Made by a program: the position numbers and the translations under genes. Positions 40,284 to 49,734 of a stretch of DNA of 64,000 nt are shown here, one piece after another. Source of the DNA: Stenotrophomonas nematodicola (lineage in GTDB: Bacteria; Pseudomonadota; Gammaproteobacteria; Xanthomonadales; Xanthomonadaceae); contig NZ_WIAY01000001.1 of the NCBI RefSeq assembly GCF_009467805.1, positions 872,982 through 936,981 of the forward strand, given 5' to 3'. The notes beneath the pieces are model-generated. The model searched no databases. It was given only the letters and a program-made list of their open reading frames with translations, and had not been told where the DNA came from. Position 1 is the first letter of the stretch. The number at the start of each line of letters is the position of its first letter.

Positions 40284-41804
40284 GTGACGCTTTTCACAAC
40301 CGACTACCTGGAGTACTACCTGACCTTGGTGTCCTGGATCGTCAACAACGGCATCTGGGCGGTACTGGTATCCAGCGGGGTATTCGCACTGCCCTTCGTG
40401 GCGATCATCGTGCAGGAATGGCTTAAGGCCCGTGCGGAAGGTGCCGACGAAGGCAACAAGGGCGTGCTCTCGGCCGCACGCATCGAGAACCGGGTGTTCG
40501 TCGCCATCGTGGTGGTGATGTTCGCCGGCATCCCCTTCATCGACGTGGACCTCAACACAATTCAGTACGACAGCTCGCGCTCGGCCCAGTGCCAGGTCAA
40601 CGTGCCGCAGCCCACGGATACCGGCTGGTCCCAGTCCTTCAGCACCATCAACAACCAGAGTGCCAAGGTGCCGGTCTGGTGGGCCTTCATGCACGCGCTC
40701 TCGCGCGCCGTCACCAGCGCCTCGGTGGCGGCAATCCCGTGCGGGACAGACCTGCGACAGATGCGCATGGAGATCGACGCTACCCGCATCAATGACCCGG
40801 TTCTGGCTCAGGAAGTGGCCGATTTCACACACGACTGCTACGGACCTGCACGCGCTAAATTGTTCATGGCGCGGCCGGAGCTGGACGACGCTCAAATGAA
40901 CGACGTGACCTGGATCGGTTCGAGGTTTTTCACGGATACCGGCGGCTACTACGACAGCTACCGTTCCAGCACGGCGCGCGAGTCATGGCCCTATGACGAC
41001 ACCCGCGACGCAGGGCTTGCGCAGGTGGCCAGTGGCGGCGGCTACCCGACCTGCAGGCAGTGGTGGGCCGATGGCAGCAACGGCCTGCGGGCACGGCTGC
41101 TGGGCCAGGTGGACCCCAGCCTGTTGAATCGCTTGGCGGGCTGGGCCGGGTTCCTGAGCCGTACCGAGGTGGACGATTCGGTGGTCCGTACCATCGCGTC
41201 ACCGCGACAGCAGAAGCTCAACCAGGGTTCGGTCTATACCGACTACGGCGGCCAGATCGACAAGACCCTGCCGAACATCGTGACGCGGGCCACGGGGGAT
41301 GTAGGAATGGCGGTCGGGGCACTTGCCGCATTTCCCGCCATGGACGTGGTGCGCCAGGCGCTGCCCATGGTGCTTGCCTTGCTCAAGATGGCACTGGTCA
41401 TCTGCATCCCGCTCGTACTGGTCGTCGGAACCTATGACCTGAAGACGGTCGTCACCGTCAGCGTCGTGCAATTCGCGCTGTTCTTCACCGATTTCTGGTT
41501 CCAACTCGCACGCTGGATCGACAGCACCATCCTCGATGCGCTCTATGGGTGGGGCTTCGGCTGGAACCGGCCACACACTAACTTCGATCCGCTGGTGGGG
41601 TTGAACAATGCCTTTGGCGACCTGCTCCTGATGTTCGTCATGGGCACGATGTTCCTGGTCTTGCCGGGCTTTTGGCTTGCGAGCCTTACCTGGGTTGGGA
41701 TTCGGGCCGGGCACGTCATCCAGGGGCTTTCAGATGGCAGCAAGAGCGCCGGCCAAGCAGGCGGTAAGGGCGCTGGGGCCCTTACCGGAGGTAAGCTGAA
41801 GTAG
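40284..41804 (+). CDS. traG: TraG-like conjugation protein (mating-pair stabilisation)
   Basis: A 506-residue inner-membrane protein of the TraG N-terminal type. Spans lie near the N-terminus (IWAVLVSSGVFALPFVAII; FVAIVVVMFAGIPFI) and in the C-terminal third (LALLKMALVICIPLVLVVG; LLLMFVMGTMFLVLPGFWLA), with a large periplasmic region between. It starts with GTG 40284 behind GGGGAGG. The stop TAG is 41802-41804: TA belongs to the 5-bp target duplication and the final G is the first base of the inserted transposon. The insertion therefore leaves the protein unchanged. Confidence 0.9.
   Translation: MTLFTTDYLEYYLTLVSWIVNNGIWAVLVSSGVFALPFVAIIVQEWLKARAEGADEGNKGVLSAARIENRVFVAIVVVMFAGIPFIDVDLNTIQYDSSRSAQCQVNVPQPTDTGWSQSFSTINNQSAKVPVWWAFMHALSRAVTSASVAAIPCGTDLRQMRMEIDATRINDPVLAQEVADFTHDCYGPARAKLFMARPELDDAQMNDVTWIGSRFFTDTGGYYDSYRSSTARESWPYDDTRDAGLAQVASGGGYPTCRQWWADGSNGLRARLLGQVDPSLLNRLAGWAGFLSRTEVDDSVVRTIASPRQQKLNQGSVYTDYGGQIDKTLPNIVTRATGDVGMAVGALAAFPAMDVVRQALPMVLALLKMALVICIPLVLVVGTYDLKTVVTVSVVQFALFFTDFWFQLARWIDSTILDALYGWGFGWNRPHTNFDPLVGLNNAFGDLLLMFVMGTMFLVLPGFWLASLTWVGIRAGHVIQGLSDGSKSAGQAGGKGAGALTGGKLK
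41799..41803. repeat. 5-bp target-site duplication AAGTA, left copy
   Basis: AAGTA directly before the left inverted repeat of the transposon. The right copy is at 61505-61509. A 5-bp duplication is the norm for Tn3-family transposition. Confidence 0.93.
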
Positions 41805-41884
41805 GGGTCGTTTGCGGGAGGGGGCGGAATCCTACGCTAAGGCTTTGGCCAGCGATATTCTCCGGTGAGATTGATGTGTTCCCA
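41804..41884 (+). repeat. Left 81-bp terminal inverted repeat of the Tn5393-like element
   Basis: It matches the right repeat at 61424-61504 in inverse orientation with a handful of mismatches over 81 bp. The tnpA stop codon (41837-41839) lies inside it. Confidence 0.92.
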
Positions 41885-44033
41885 TCCGAGCGGCGAAACA
41901 TGGGCCAAGAGATCGGGCGATAGCAGCTTTCCATCGCGTTTCTGGTTTGCAACGACCTCGCCGAGCTTCATGGTGTTCCAGAAGATGATGATGGCGGCGA
42001 GCAGATTCATGCCGGCGATGCGGTAATGCTGGCCTTCGGCGGAACGGTCGCGGATTTCACCGCGGCGGTGGAAGCTGATTGCCCGCTTCAGCGCATGATG
42101 AGCTTCGCCTTTGTTGAGCCCGATCTGGGCACGCCGTTGGAGTTCGGCATCCAGAATCCAGTCGATCATGAACAGGGTGCGCTCGACGCGACCGACTTCC
42201 CGCAGGGCTGTCGCGAGCTCGTTCTGCCGCGGATAGGAGGCGAGTTTCCGCAGAATCTGGCTTGGCGCGACGGTCCCGGCAGCAATGGTGGCGGCGATGC
42301 GCAGGATGTCGGGCCAATTGCGCTCGATCATGGCTTGGTTGACCTTTCCGCCGATCAACGCTCGCAGGTGCGCCGGGGCGGCCGACGGATTGAACGCGTA
42401 GAGCCGTTTGGATGGCAGGTCGCGGATGCGCGGAGCGAACCGGTAGCCGAGAATGGCACATGCGGCAAAGACGTGATCGGTGAAGCCGCCCGTGTCGGTG
42501 AACTGCTCGCGGATATGGCGTCCAGCATCGTTCATCAGCAGGCCATCGAGGATGTAAGGCGCTTCGCTTGCCGTTGCAGGAATCACCTGGGTTGCGAACG
42601 GCGCATATTGGTCGGAGACGTGGCTATAGGCTTTCAGGCCCGGGGTATTGCCATATTTCGCGTTGACCAGGTTCATGGCCTCACCTTGCTCTGTAGCGAC
42701 GAAGAACTGTCCGTCGCTCGAAGCCGACGTGCCCATGCCCCAGAACCGGGCCATGGGTAACGCTGCCTGTGCCTCGACCACCATGGCCAGCGCCCGGTCA
42801 TAGGCTTCGCCCTCGACATGCCACCGTCCAATGCGGATCAATTCCCAGAAGGTGTGGGTGTTTGTCGCATCCGCCATTTTGCGCAAGCCGAGGTTGATCC
42901 CTTCCGCCAAGATAACGTTCATTAGCCCGATCCGGTCAGCGCAGGGTGCTCCTGTGCGCAGATGGGTGAACGCTTCGGTGAAGCCGGTCGCCGCATCCAC
43001 CTCCAGCAGGAGATCGGTGATGCGCGTGGGCGGGATCTGCTTGTAGAGATCGAGCACCAGATCTTCGGCGCCTGTCGGCGCGGCGGCTTCGAGTTTCTCG
43101 ATATGCAGAACGCCGTTTTCAATCGACCCGCCCGGGATCGTGCCTGCGCGAGCGGCACGGCCAAGCTCGCGCAACCGCATGTCGAGGCGAGCTTGCCGGT
43201 CTGCCAGCCATTCCTCCGGCCGCAATGGCACAGCGAGACGACCGCCTTCCGCGATGGATTGTGCCGGAACGAGTGCGTGTTTCAGATCGCCATAGCGCCG
43301 GGACCTAGTAAGCCAGACATCTCCGGAGCGGAACGCATCGCGCAGATGGAACAGCACCGCGATCTCCCATAGGCGAGCGTCGCCAGCCCTCTGGGCCCGA
43401 AGGTGGCGATGCCATTTCGAGCTGGGCCGCAAGAAGCTGGTCATCGCGGCATCGTTCAAACCGGTACGAAGGGCCGTCACCGCTTCCAGAAGCGGCAGTG
43501 CAACGGGCGCAGCTCGCAGATCGAGCAGGCGCAACATGCGTGGAGCGTATCGGCGGAAGCGGTGATAACCGTCGAGCACATGATTGAGCGGATCGTCGGC
43601 CATGGTGGCGGTCAGCCTGGTTGCCATTGCAACAAGGGTTTTTAAGCCGTCCCACCCTGACCCACTCGCGATGACATCGCCCAGCGGCTGGCCATCATCC
43701 TGTGCATCGACCAGGGCGCCCCCGATCTCGGCGAAGGATTTCAGGGTGTCACGCACCACCCCCGCTTCGTCTGCGACCTTTGCATGGCAAATACGCTCCG
43801 AAGCACGGTAGAGACGGCCGACGATCCGGTCGTGGGTTTCGACCACTGCGTCGGCCAACATCGCCTGCCATTCCGAGACGCAAACAGCCAAGATCGCAAG
43901 CCGCCTGTCCTCCGGGAGATCGCGCATGCCGTCGGCATAATACCGTTCACCCTGCCTGCGCAGACGAGTCACCCGATGGGCAGGAACGCCGGCAAGCAGA
44001 TCCTCGGGGAGATCGATGCGTTGCAGATATTCG
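41837..44033 (-). pseudogene. tnpA: Tn3-family transposase TnpA of Tn5393, C-terminal part
   Basis: About 731 codons of the Tn5393 TnpA remain, reading leftwards to a stop inside the terminal repeat. The frame is open up to the IS6100 junction at 44033, where the N-terminal part is lost. The 15 first codons survive far to the right (58930-58974). The C-terminal DDE catalytic domain is mostly present (e.g. GGFTDHVFAACAILGYRF; GMNLLAAIIIFWNTMKLGE), but the DNA-binding N-terminus is missing. It should be inactive. Calling the GTG at 43972 a start would be an artefact of the truncation. Confidence 0.92.
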
Positions 44034-44913
44034 GGCTCTGTTGCAAAGATTGGCGGCAGTCAGAGGTAGGCTGTCGCTCTGCGCCGATCAGGCGGCTGCT
44101 GCGAAATGGTGGTTGAGCATGCCCATGGCCTCCGTCAGCGCCGAGGGCCCAATGCCAAAAGCTCTCTCCACAAGGCGCACCTCGCCCCTGATGCCGGGCT
44201 GCAGGCACCAGGGGCGAGCCTGTCCTTTGCGCAGGGCTCGCATGACTTCGAATCCCTTGATCGTGGCATAGGCCGTGGGGATCGATTTGAAACCGCGCAC
44301 CGGCTTGATCAGTATCTTGAGCTTTCCGTGATCGGCCTCGATCACGTTATTGAGATACTTCACCTGCCGGTGGGCCGTCTCCCGGTCCAGCTTTCCTTCG
44401 CGCTTCAATTCGGTGATCGCTGCACCATAGCTCGGCGCTTTGTCGGTATTGAGCGTGGCAGGCTTTTCCCAGTGCTTCAGGCCTCGCAGGGCCTTGCCCA
44501 GGAACCGCTTCGCTGCCTTGGCGCTGCGGGTCGGCGACAGGTAGAAATCGATCGTGTCGCCCCGCTTGTCGACTGCCCGGTACAGGTAGGTCCACTTGCC
44601 CCGCACCTTGACGTAGGTTTCATCCAGGCGCCAGCTCGGATCAAAGCCACGCCGCCAGAACCAGCGCAGCCGCTTCTCCATCTCCGGGGCGTAGCACTGG
44701 ACCCAGCGATAGATCGTCGTATGGTCGACCGAAATGCCGCGTTCCGCCAGCATTTCCTCAAGGTCGCGATAGCTGATCGGATAGCGACAATACCAGCGCA
44801 CCGCCCACAGGATCACATCACCCTGGAAATGGCGCCACTTGAAATCCGTCATCGTTCCGTCCGTCCAATCTCCGCCAAGCATGCTCAAGCTTCACGATTT
44901 TTGCAACAGAGCC
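44034..44913 (-). mobile_element. IS6100
   Basis: 880 bp bounded by GGCTCTGTTGCAAA and its inverse TTTGCAACAGAGCC. The IS6-family transposase inside matches IS6100. It is joined on the left directly to truncated Tn5393 tnpA and on the right to a 123-bp Tn402 end carrying IRt. No 8-bp duplication is seen around it (left flank ...gatattcg, right flank cacacgag), as expected if it caused an adjacent deletion. Confidence 0.95.
44088..44852 (-). CDS. tnpA: IS6100 transposase
   Basis: A 254-residue IS6-family DDE transposase from the start homologous to that of IS26 (MTDFKWRHFQGD against [12 protein letters not shown]). An in-frame upstream ATG at 44882 would give the 264-residue form usually annotated. 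Helix-turn-helix LEEMLAERGISVDHTTIYRW; catalytic Asp in WRLDETYVKV, a second Asp in TLNTDKAPSYG and Glu in NVIEADHGKLK. It works by replicative transposition and causes deletions next to itself, which fits the missing tnpA and outer IRt here. Confidence 0.95.
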   Translation of the reverse strand: MTDFKWRHFQGDVILWAVRWYCRYPISYRDLEEMLAERGISVDHTTIYRWVQCYAPEMEKRLRWFWRRGFDPSWRLDETYVKVRGKWTYLYRAVDKRGDTIDFYLSPTRSAKAAKRFLGKALRGLKHWEKPATLNTDKAPSYGAAITELKREGKLDRETAHRQVKYLNNVIEADHGKLKILIKPVRGFKSIPTAYATIKGFEVMRALRKGQARPWCLQPGIRGEVRLVERAFGIGPSALTEAMGMLNHHFAAAA

Positions 44914-45036
44914 CACACGAGTATTGAGCATAGTCGAGATTGGTGCAGATCACTTCTGATATTGAACTGTCAGGAGCTGGCTGCACAACAGCCATTACGC
45001 CCAATCAACTGGTGCAGTCGTCTTCTGAAAATGACA
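44914..45036 (-). repeat. Tn402 tni-end segment with IRt
   Basis: A 123-bp Tn402 end lying between IS6100 and the 3'-conserved segment. The 25-bp IRt is 45012-45036, with the outer TGTC end facing the integron interior. This inward-facing IRt next to IS6100 is the arrangement of In4-type integrons. The second, outer IRt expected beyond IS6100 is absent. Confidence 0.85.
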
Positions 45037-45358
45037 TTTGGTATCTCTCATAAACGGATGTTTTTGAGAGAACTATCTTCGGCCTTCACACGCACGAAAG
45101 GCGGCGAAGCTCCGCCGTTAATCCGTCCGCCGGAGATCTCGCCCAGGCAGGCTGAAGGCCGAGCAAGCCTGACAGGCCCGAAAAGCCCGGCACGGGCGTC
45201 GGCGGCGATGACGGCGGCGGCATTATCCAGGGTTGATGATGGAAGTGGAGGATATCGACAACCTCTCGCGCAACCAAGACATCGCGGTCGGACTGCAAGT
45301 GATCTTGAAGCCACGGGCCCGTCCCACCCCGACATGGACCTCGATGCCCGAACGGACG
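45037..45358. other. End of the 3'-conserved segment, no intact gene
   Basis: 322 bp between IRt and orf5. It belongs to the integron 3'-conserved segment and contains only fragments; I find no supportable gene. Short inverted repeats (gcggcgaagctccgccg) are visible at about 45101-45117. Confidence 0.6.
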
Positions 45359-45859
45359 TTAGATTTCGAGTTCTAGGCGTTCTGCGATGAAGGTTGGATC
45401 CCAGCCGGGATTGAAAGTGTCGACGTGGGTGAATCCGAGCCGCTCGTATAGGCCACGCAGGTTCGGGTGGCAGTCGAGCCGCAGCTTGGCGCACCCCTGC
45501 GTTCGCGCGGCATGGCGGCAAGCCTCGATCAGCGCGGAGCTGACACCCCGGCCCGCATGTGTCCGTCGCACCGCGAGCTTGTGCAGATATGCGGCCTCCC
45601 CCTTGAGGGCGTCGGGCCAGAACTCGGGATCCTCGGCCGACAAGGTGCAACAGCCGACGATGCCGTCGCTGCAACTCGCGACTAGGAGCTCGGATCTCAG
45701 GACGAAGGTCTCCGCGAATGTCCGGTCGATCCGCGCGACGTCCCAGGCGGGCGTTCCCTTGGCGGACATCCACGCCGCAGCGTCGTGCATCAGCCGCACA
45801 ACCTCGTCGATATCACCCGAGCAGGCGACCCGAACGTTCGGAGGCTCCTCGCTGTCCAT
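45359..45859 (-). CDS. orf5, GNAT family acetyltransferase of the 3'-conserved segment
   Basis: A 166-residue GNAT-type N-acetyltransferase. The acetyl-CoA-binding region is LHKLAVRRTHAGRGVSSALI, followed by LRLDCHPNLRGLYERLGF. It is the standard orf5 of class 1 integrons, directly downstream of sul1. Its substrate is unknown and it is not considered a resistance gene. Confidence 0.93.
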   Translation of the reverse strand: MDSEEPPNVRVACSGDIDEVVRLMHDAAAWMSAKGTPAWDVARIDRTFAETFVLRSELLVASCSDGIVGCCTLSAEDPEFWPDALKGEAAYLHKLAVRRTHAGRGVSSALIEACRHAARTQGCAKLRLDCHPNLRGLYERLGFTHVDTFNPGWDPTFIAERLELEI

Positions 45860-45986
45860 TCGCTCCCCTGGCGCGGTATGAACCGCCGCCTCATAGTGCA
45901 GTTTGATCCTGACGAGCCCAGCATGTCTGCGCCCACCTTCGCGGAACCTGACCAGGGTCCGCTAGCGGGCGGCCGGAAGGTGAATG

Positions 45987-46826
45987 CTAGGCATGATCTA
46001 ACCCTCGGTCTCTGGCGTCGCGACTGCGAAATTTCGCGAGGGTTTCCGAGATGGTGATTGCGCTTCGCAGATCTCCAGGCGCGTGGGTGCGGACGTAGTC
46101 AGCGCCATTGCCGATCGCGTGAAGTTCCGCCGCAAGGCTCGCTGGACCCAGATCCTTTACAGGAAGGCCAACGGTGGCGCCCAAGAAGGATTTCCGCGAC
46201 ACCGAGACCAATAGCGGAAGCCCCAACGCCGACTTCAGCTTTTGAAGGTTCGACAGCACGTGCAGCGATGTTTCCGGTGCGGGGCTCAAGAAAAATCCCA
46301 TCCCCGGATCGAGGATGAGCCGGTCGGCAGCGACCCCGCTCCGTCGCAAGGCGGAAACCCGCGCCTCGAAGAACCGCACAATCTCGTCGAGCGCGTCTTC
46401 GGGTCGAAGGTGACCGGTGCGGGTGGCGATGCCATCCCGCTGCGCTGAGTGCATAACCACCAGCCTGCAGTCCGCCTCAGCAATATCGGGATAGAGCGCA
46501 GGGTCAGGAAATCCTTGGATATCGTTCAGGTAGCCCACGCCGCGCTTGAGCGCATAGCGCTGGGTTTCCGGTTGGAAGCTGTCGATTGAAACACGGTGCA
46601 TCTGATCGGACAGGGCGTCTAAGAGCGGCGCAATACGTCTGATCTCATCGGCCGGCGATACAGGCCTCGCGTCCGGATGGCTGGCGGCCGGTCCGACATC
46701 CACGACGTCTGATCCGACTCGCAGCATTTCGATCGCCGCGGTGACAGCGCCGGCGGGGTCTAGCCGCCGGCTCTCATCGAAGAAGGAGTCCTCGGTGAGA
46801 TTCAGAATGCCGAACACCGTCACCAT
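45987..46826 (-). CDS. sul1: Sulfonamide-resistant dihydropteroate synthase Sul1
   Basis: A 279-residue DHPS that keeps folate synthesis running in the presence of sulfonamides. Pterin-binding motifs are visible: [17 protein letters not shown] at the start, [10 protein letters not shown] in the middle and [10 protein letters not shown] later. Start codon 46826 corresponds to [12 protein letters not shown] longer frame back to 46913 is not used. The start overlaps the end of qacEdelta1 by seven bases, the hallmark of the 3'-conserved segment. It is transcribed leftwards with the cassettes. Confidence 0.97.
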   Translation of the reverse strand: MVTVFGILNLTEDSFFDESRRLDPAGAVTAAIEMLRVGSDVVDVGPAASHPDARPVSPADEIRRIAPLLDALSDQMHRVSIDSFQPETQRYALKRGVGYLNDIQGFPDPALYPDIAEADCRLVVMHSAQRDGIATRTGHLRPEDALDEIVRFFEARVSALRRSGVAADRLILDPGMGFFLSPAPETSLHVLSNLQKLKSALGLPLLVSVSRKSFLGATVGLPVKDLGPASLAAELHAIGNGADYVRTHAPGDLRSAITISETLAKFRSRDARDRGLDHA

Positions 46827-47167
46827 GGCGTCGGCCTCCGCAGCGACTTCCACGATGGGGATCGGGCGAGCAAAAAGGCAGCAATTATGAGCCCCATACC
46901 TACAAAGCCCCACGCATCAAGCTTTTGCCCATGAAGCAACCAGGCAATGGCTGTAATTATGACGACGCCGAGTCCCGACCAGACTGCATAAGCAACACCG
47001 ACAGGGATGGATTTCAGAACCAGAGAAAGAAAATAAAATGCGATGCCATAACCGATTATGACAACGGCGGAAGGGGCAAGCTTAGTAAAGCCCTCGCTAG
47101 ATTTTAATGCGGATGTTGCGATTACTTCGCCAACTATTGCGATAACAAGAAAAAGCCAGCCTTTCAT
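46820..47167 (-). CDS. qacEdelta1: Truncated SMR efflux protein QacEdelta1
   Basis: A 115-residue SMR-family protein with four membrane spans in outline. The first three and the conserved Glu14 region ([23 protein letters not shown]) are intact. The natural C-terminus is replaced by [17 protein letters not shown] by fusion to the sul1 region, the defining feature of qacEdelta1. Residual or low efflux of quaternary ammonium compounds only. It starts the 3'-conserved segment after the aadA2 cassette. Confidence 0.97.
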   Translation of the reverse strand: MKGWLFLVIAIVGEVIATSALKSSEGFTKLAPSAVVIIGYGIAFYFLSLVLKSIPVGVAYAVWSGLGVVIITAIAWLLHGQKLDAWGFVGMGLIIAAFLLARSPSWKSLRRPTPW

Positions 47168-47270
47168 GATATATCTCCCAATTTGTGTAGGGCTTATTAT
47201 GCACGCTTAAAAATAATAAAAGCAGACTTGACCTGATAGTTTGGCTGTGAGCAATTATGTGCTTAGTGCA

Positions 47271-47329
47271 TCTAACGCCGGAGTTAAGCCGCCGCGCGTA
47301 GCGCGGTCGGCTTGAACGAATTGTTAGAC
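47271..47329 (-). repeat. attC site of the aadA2 cassette
   Basis: About 60 bp, from tctaacgcc to gttagac, with an internal inverted repeat (aagccgccgcgcg / cgcggtcggctt). It marks the boundary between aadA2 and the 3'-conserved segment. Confidence 0.9.
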
Positions 47330-47330
47330 A

Positions 47331-48122
47331 TCATTTACCAACTGACTTGATGATCTCGCCTTTCACAAAGCGAATAAATTCTTCCAAGTGATCTGCGCGT
47401 GAGGCCAAGTGATCTTCTTTTTGTCCCAGATAAGCTTGCTTAGCTTCAAGTAAGACGGGCTGATACTGGGCAGGTAGGCGTTTTATTGCCCAGTCGGCAG
47501 CGACATCCTTCGGCGCGATTTTGCCGGTTATTGCGCTGTACCAAATGCGGGACAACGTAAGCACTACATTTCGCTCATCGCCGGCCCAGTCGGGCTGCGA
47601 GTTCCATAGCTTCAAGGTTTCCCTCAGCGCCTCGAATAGATCCTGTTCAGGAACCGGGTCAAAGAATTCCTCCGCTGCCGGACCTACCAAGGCAACGCTA
47701 TGTTCTCTTGCTTTTGTAAGCAGGATAGCTAGATCAATGTCGATCATGGCTGGCTCGAAGATACCCGCAAGAATGTCATTGCGCTGCCATTCTCCAAATT
47801 GCAGCTCGCGCTTAGCCGGATAACGCCACGGGATGATGTCGTCATGCACGACAAGGGTGACTTCTATAGCGCGGAGCGTCTCGCTCTCGCCAGGGAAAGC
47901 CGAAGCCTCCATAAGGTCATTGAGCAATGCTCGCCGCGTCGTTTCATCAAGCTTTACGGCCACAGTAACCAACAAATCAATATCGCTGTATGGCTTCAGG
48001 CCGCCATCCACTGCGGAGCCGTACAAATGCACGGCCAGCAACGTTGATTCCAGATGGCGCTCAATGACGCTTAGCACCTCTGATAGTTGGTTCGAAATTT
48101 CGATGGTCACCGCTACCCTCAT
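47331..48122 (-). CDS. aadA2: Streptomycin/spectinomycin adenylyltransferase AadA2
   Basis: A 263-residue ANT(3'')-Ia enzyme. The nucleotidyltransferase signature is HLYGSAVDGGLKPYSDIDLL. Variant positions (MRVAVTIEISNQLSEVLSVIERHLES) match AadA2 rather than AadA1. It adenylates streptomycin at 3'' and spectinomycin at 9. Last cassette in the array, with attC at 47271-47329. It is expressed from Pc more than 2.8 kb upstream and from any internal promoters. Confidence 0.96.
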   Translation of the reverse strand: MRVAVTIEISNQLSEVLSVIERHLESTLLAVHLYGSAVDGGLKPYSDIDLLVTVAVKLDETTRRALLNDLMEASAFPGESETLRAIEVTLVVHDDIIPWRYPAKRELQFGEWQRNDILAGIFEPAMIDIDLAILLTKAREHSVALVGPAAEEFFDPVPEQDLFEALRETLKLWNSQPDWAGDERNVVLTLSRIWYSAITGKIAPKDVAADWAIKRLPAQYQPVLLEAKQAYLGQKEDHLASRADHLEEFIRFVKGEIIKSVGK

Positions 48123-48125
48123 GAT

Positions 48126-48195
48126 GTCTAACGCCTGAGCTCAGCCGACCGAAACCGCGTAGCGGTTTTGGGTCGGCTGCAGCGATTTGTTGGGC
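48126..48195 (-). repeat. attC site of the cmlA1 cassette
   Basis: About 70 bp between gtctaac and gttgggc, with inverted repeats cagccgacc/ggtcggctg and ccgaaaccgc/gcggttttgg. It separates aadA2 from cmlA1. Confidence 0.88.
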
Positions 48196-48214
48196 GATAG
48201 CTTGCCACATTCTC

Positions 48215-49474
48215 TCAACGATTGGGATTTGACGTACTTTCCGCACTTTGTAGCGCGACCACATCATGCTCCCCCTGGCCGCGAGAGCCCTCCGCTCGGG
48301 AAACACAAGACAGACCGAGCACGACTGTTGCAAGGGTCAAACAGTACACGACAACCGGCCAAGCCGTGTTGCGCGGCAACAGCGAAATGATCAACGTTCC
48401 GATGCTTCCTAGCAGTACACCGCCCAAGCAGAAGTAAACTGCCGTGACCGTTCCAGCAACATGGTCGAATCCTTGAAGAGCGCCATTGGGTGCCACAGAT
48501 ACCGCTGTGGCGACACCAATACCCACTAGCCACATCGGAGCAATAAAGCCTAACACGGACTGCGAAGCCCATATTTCGGTGATGGCAAGCAATACTGCTC
48601 CAGCTATCAGGCATCCCATTCCCATTCGCAAGACACTTGGGCTGCCCCACTTGGGTATCACACGCCCCATAAAACGAGCCGTAAACACCATGGCAATTGC
48701 CACTGTGGCGAACAGCAGGCTGAAGCCAAGCTGAGACACACCTTGCCTGCCCATTATTAGTCCGGGCGCAATGGAGAAAAAGACGAAGAAGCTACCCATT
48801 CCAGCGGCGTAACACAACGTGTACAACCAGAAGTTCAGGCACTTAACGGGGAGTAGCAGCTGCGACCATTGCAAGCCCGTAACTCGTTGCACCCGGGTTT
48901 CTGGCCAGAATCGCCACGCTGCTGCAGATGCAGCGATCATGCCCAAACCTAGAAACGCAAAGATAGCCCGCCACCCAAGCCACATGTCGACGAGCGCTCC
49001 GAGCAATGGGCCTACCGCCGGGACCATGGCCAGCATGGATCCGAGTATGCCGTAAATGACGTTACTTTCCTCGCGACCTGCGTAAATGTCACGTACTGTT
49101 GCAAACGTGGAAACAAGGCACGCCGAGGCACCACAAGCCTGAAGAATCCGAAGCCCCAGAAAGACTTCAGCCAATGACGTAAAAGCGAGGCCCATTGACG
49201 CCACAACGTAGGCGAGGCCACCTCCCAGTAGAACGGGGCGGCGCCCCAGTCGGTCCGATAGCGGTCCAAACAAGAGCTGACCGGCACCGATCATGACCAA
49301 GTACGTTGTCAGCGTAAGCTGAACTGTGCTCGCTGTCGTGCCAAGCGCGTTTGGCATAAAAGGCACTGCCGGCAAGTACATGTCCATGCCGAGTGATGCC
49401 AGCAAATCGAACGGTGATAACAACAACACCGTGGCGGCAAGGGAGTACCGCCAACTAAAGTTTTTTGAGCGCAC
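48215..49474 (-). CDS. cmlA1: Chloramphenicol efflux protein CmlA1
   Basis: A 419-residue MFS (Bcr/CflA-type) drug exporter with about twelve membrane spans, starting at GTG 49474 (VRSKNFSWRYSLAAT). MFS motif A is GPLSDRLGRRPVLLG. It exports chloramphenicol (not florfenicol). Unlike most cassettes it carries its own promoter and attenuator leader (49573-49602), so expression is inducible. A 5' in-frame extension to 49522 is part of the leader region and is not coding. Confidence 0.96.
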   Translation of the reverse strand: MRSKNFSWRYSLAATVLLLSPFDLLASLGMDMYLPAVPFMPNALGTTASTVQLTLTTYLVMIGAGQLLFGPLSDRLGRRPVLLGGGLAYVVASMGLAFTSLAEVFLGLRILQACGASACLVSTFATVRDIYAGREESNVIYGILGSMLAMVPAVGPLLGALVDMWLGWRAIFAFLGLGMIAASAAAWRFWPETRVQRVTGLQWSQLLLPVKCLNFWLYTLCYAAGMGSFFVFFSIAPGLIMGRQGVSQLGFSLLFATVAIAMVFTARFMGRVIPKWGSPSVLRMGMGCLIAGAVLLAITEIWASQSVLGFIAPMWLVGIGVATAVSVAPNGALQGFDHVAGTVTAVYFCLGGVLLGSIGTLIISLLPRNTAWPVVVYCLTLATVVLGLSCVSRAEGSRGQGEHDVVALQSAESTSNPNR

Positions 49475-49572
49475 GAAACCATCTCCTTGAACGAAGGATT
49501 TGGCGGCGCTCTCGTAGAGCAAAAGGATTCATGAGAACGCCGCAACAACCGAAAAATGAAGGTTGCTGCGGC

Positions 49573-49602
49573 TTACTTGTCTGCGTTCTTGGAAGTGCTC
49601 AT
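49573..49602 (-). CDS. cmlA attenuator leader peptide (9 aa)
   Basis: A nine-codon frame encoding MSTSKNADK, about 100 bases upstream of the cmlA1 start. This is the known leader through which ribosome stalling by sub-inhibitory chloramphenicol opens the cmlA translation start (translational attenuation). The inducible control is therefore preserved here. Confidence 0.92.
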   Translation of the reverse strand: MSTSKNADK

Positions 49603-49674
49603 CTGCTGGCTATCTCATGATTGAATTTGAATCGTAACAACTTTCAAGCAACTCAGCGAGGAGCCTTATTGTGC

Positions 49675-49734
49675 GCCCAACACCTGAGTTAAGCCGCGCC
49701 GCGAAGCGGCGTCGGCTTGGACGAATTGTTAGGC
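49675..49734 (-). repeat. attC site of the aadB cassette
   Basis: 60 bp from gcccaac to gttaggc, with inverted repeat aagccg.../...cggctt. It overlaps the last codon of aadB. Confidence 0.9.

Noticed and set aside
43961..43972. GTG at 43972 as start of a separate Tn3-family transposase gene
   Set aside because: The frame stays open upstream to the IS6100 junction and the true first codons are at 58974. It is a truncated gene, not one with an alternative start.
45101..45117. Small palindrome between orf5 and IRt as a terminator
   Set aside because: The stem gcggcg/cgccg is short and no T-run follows in either direction.
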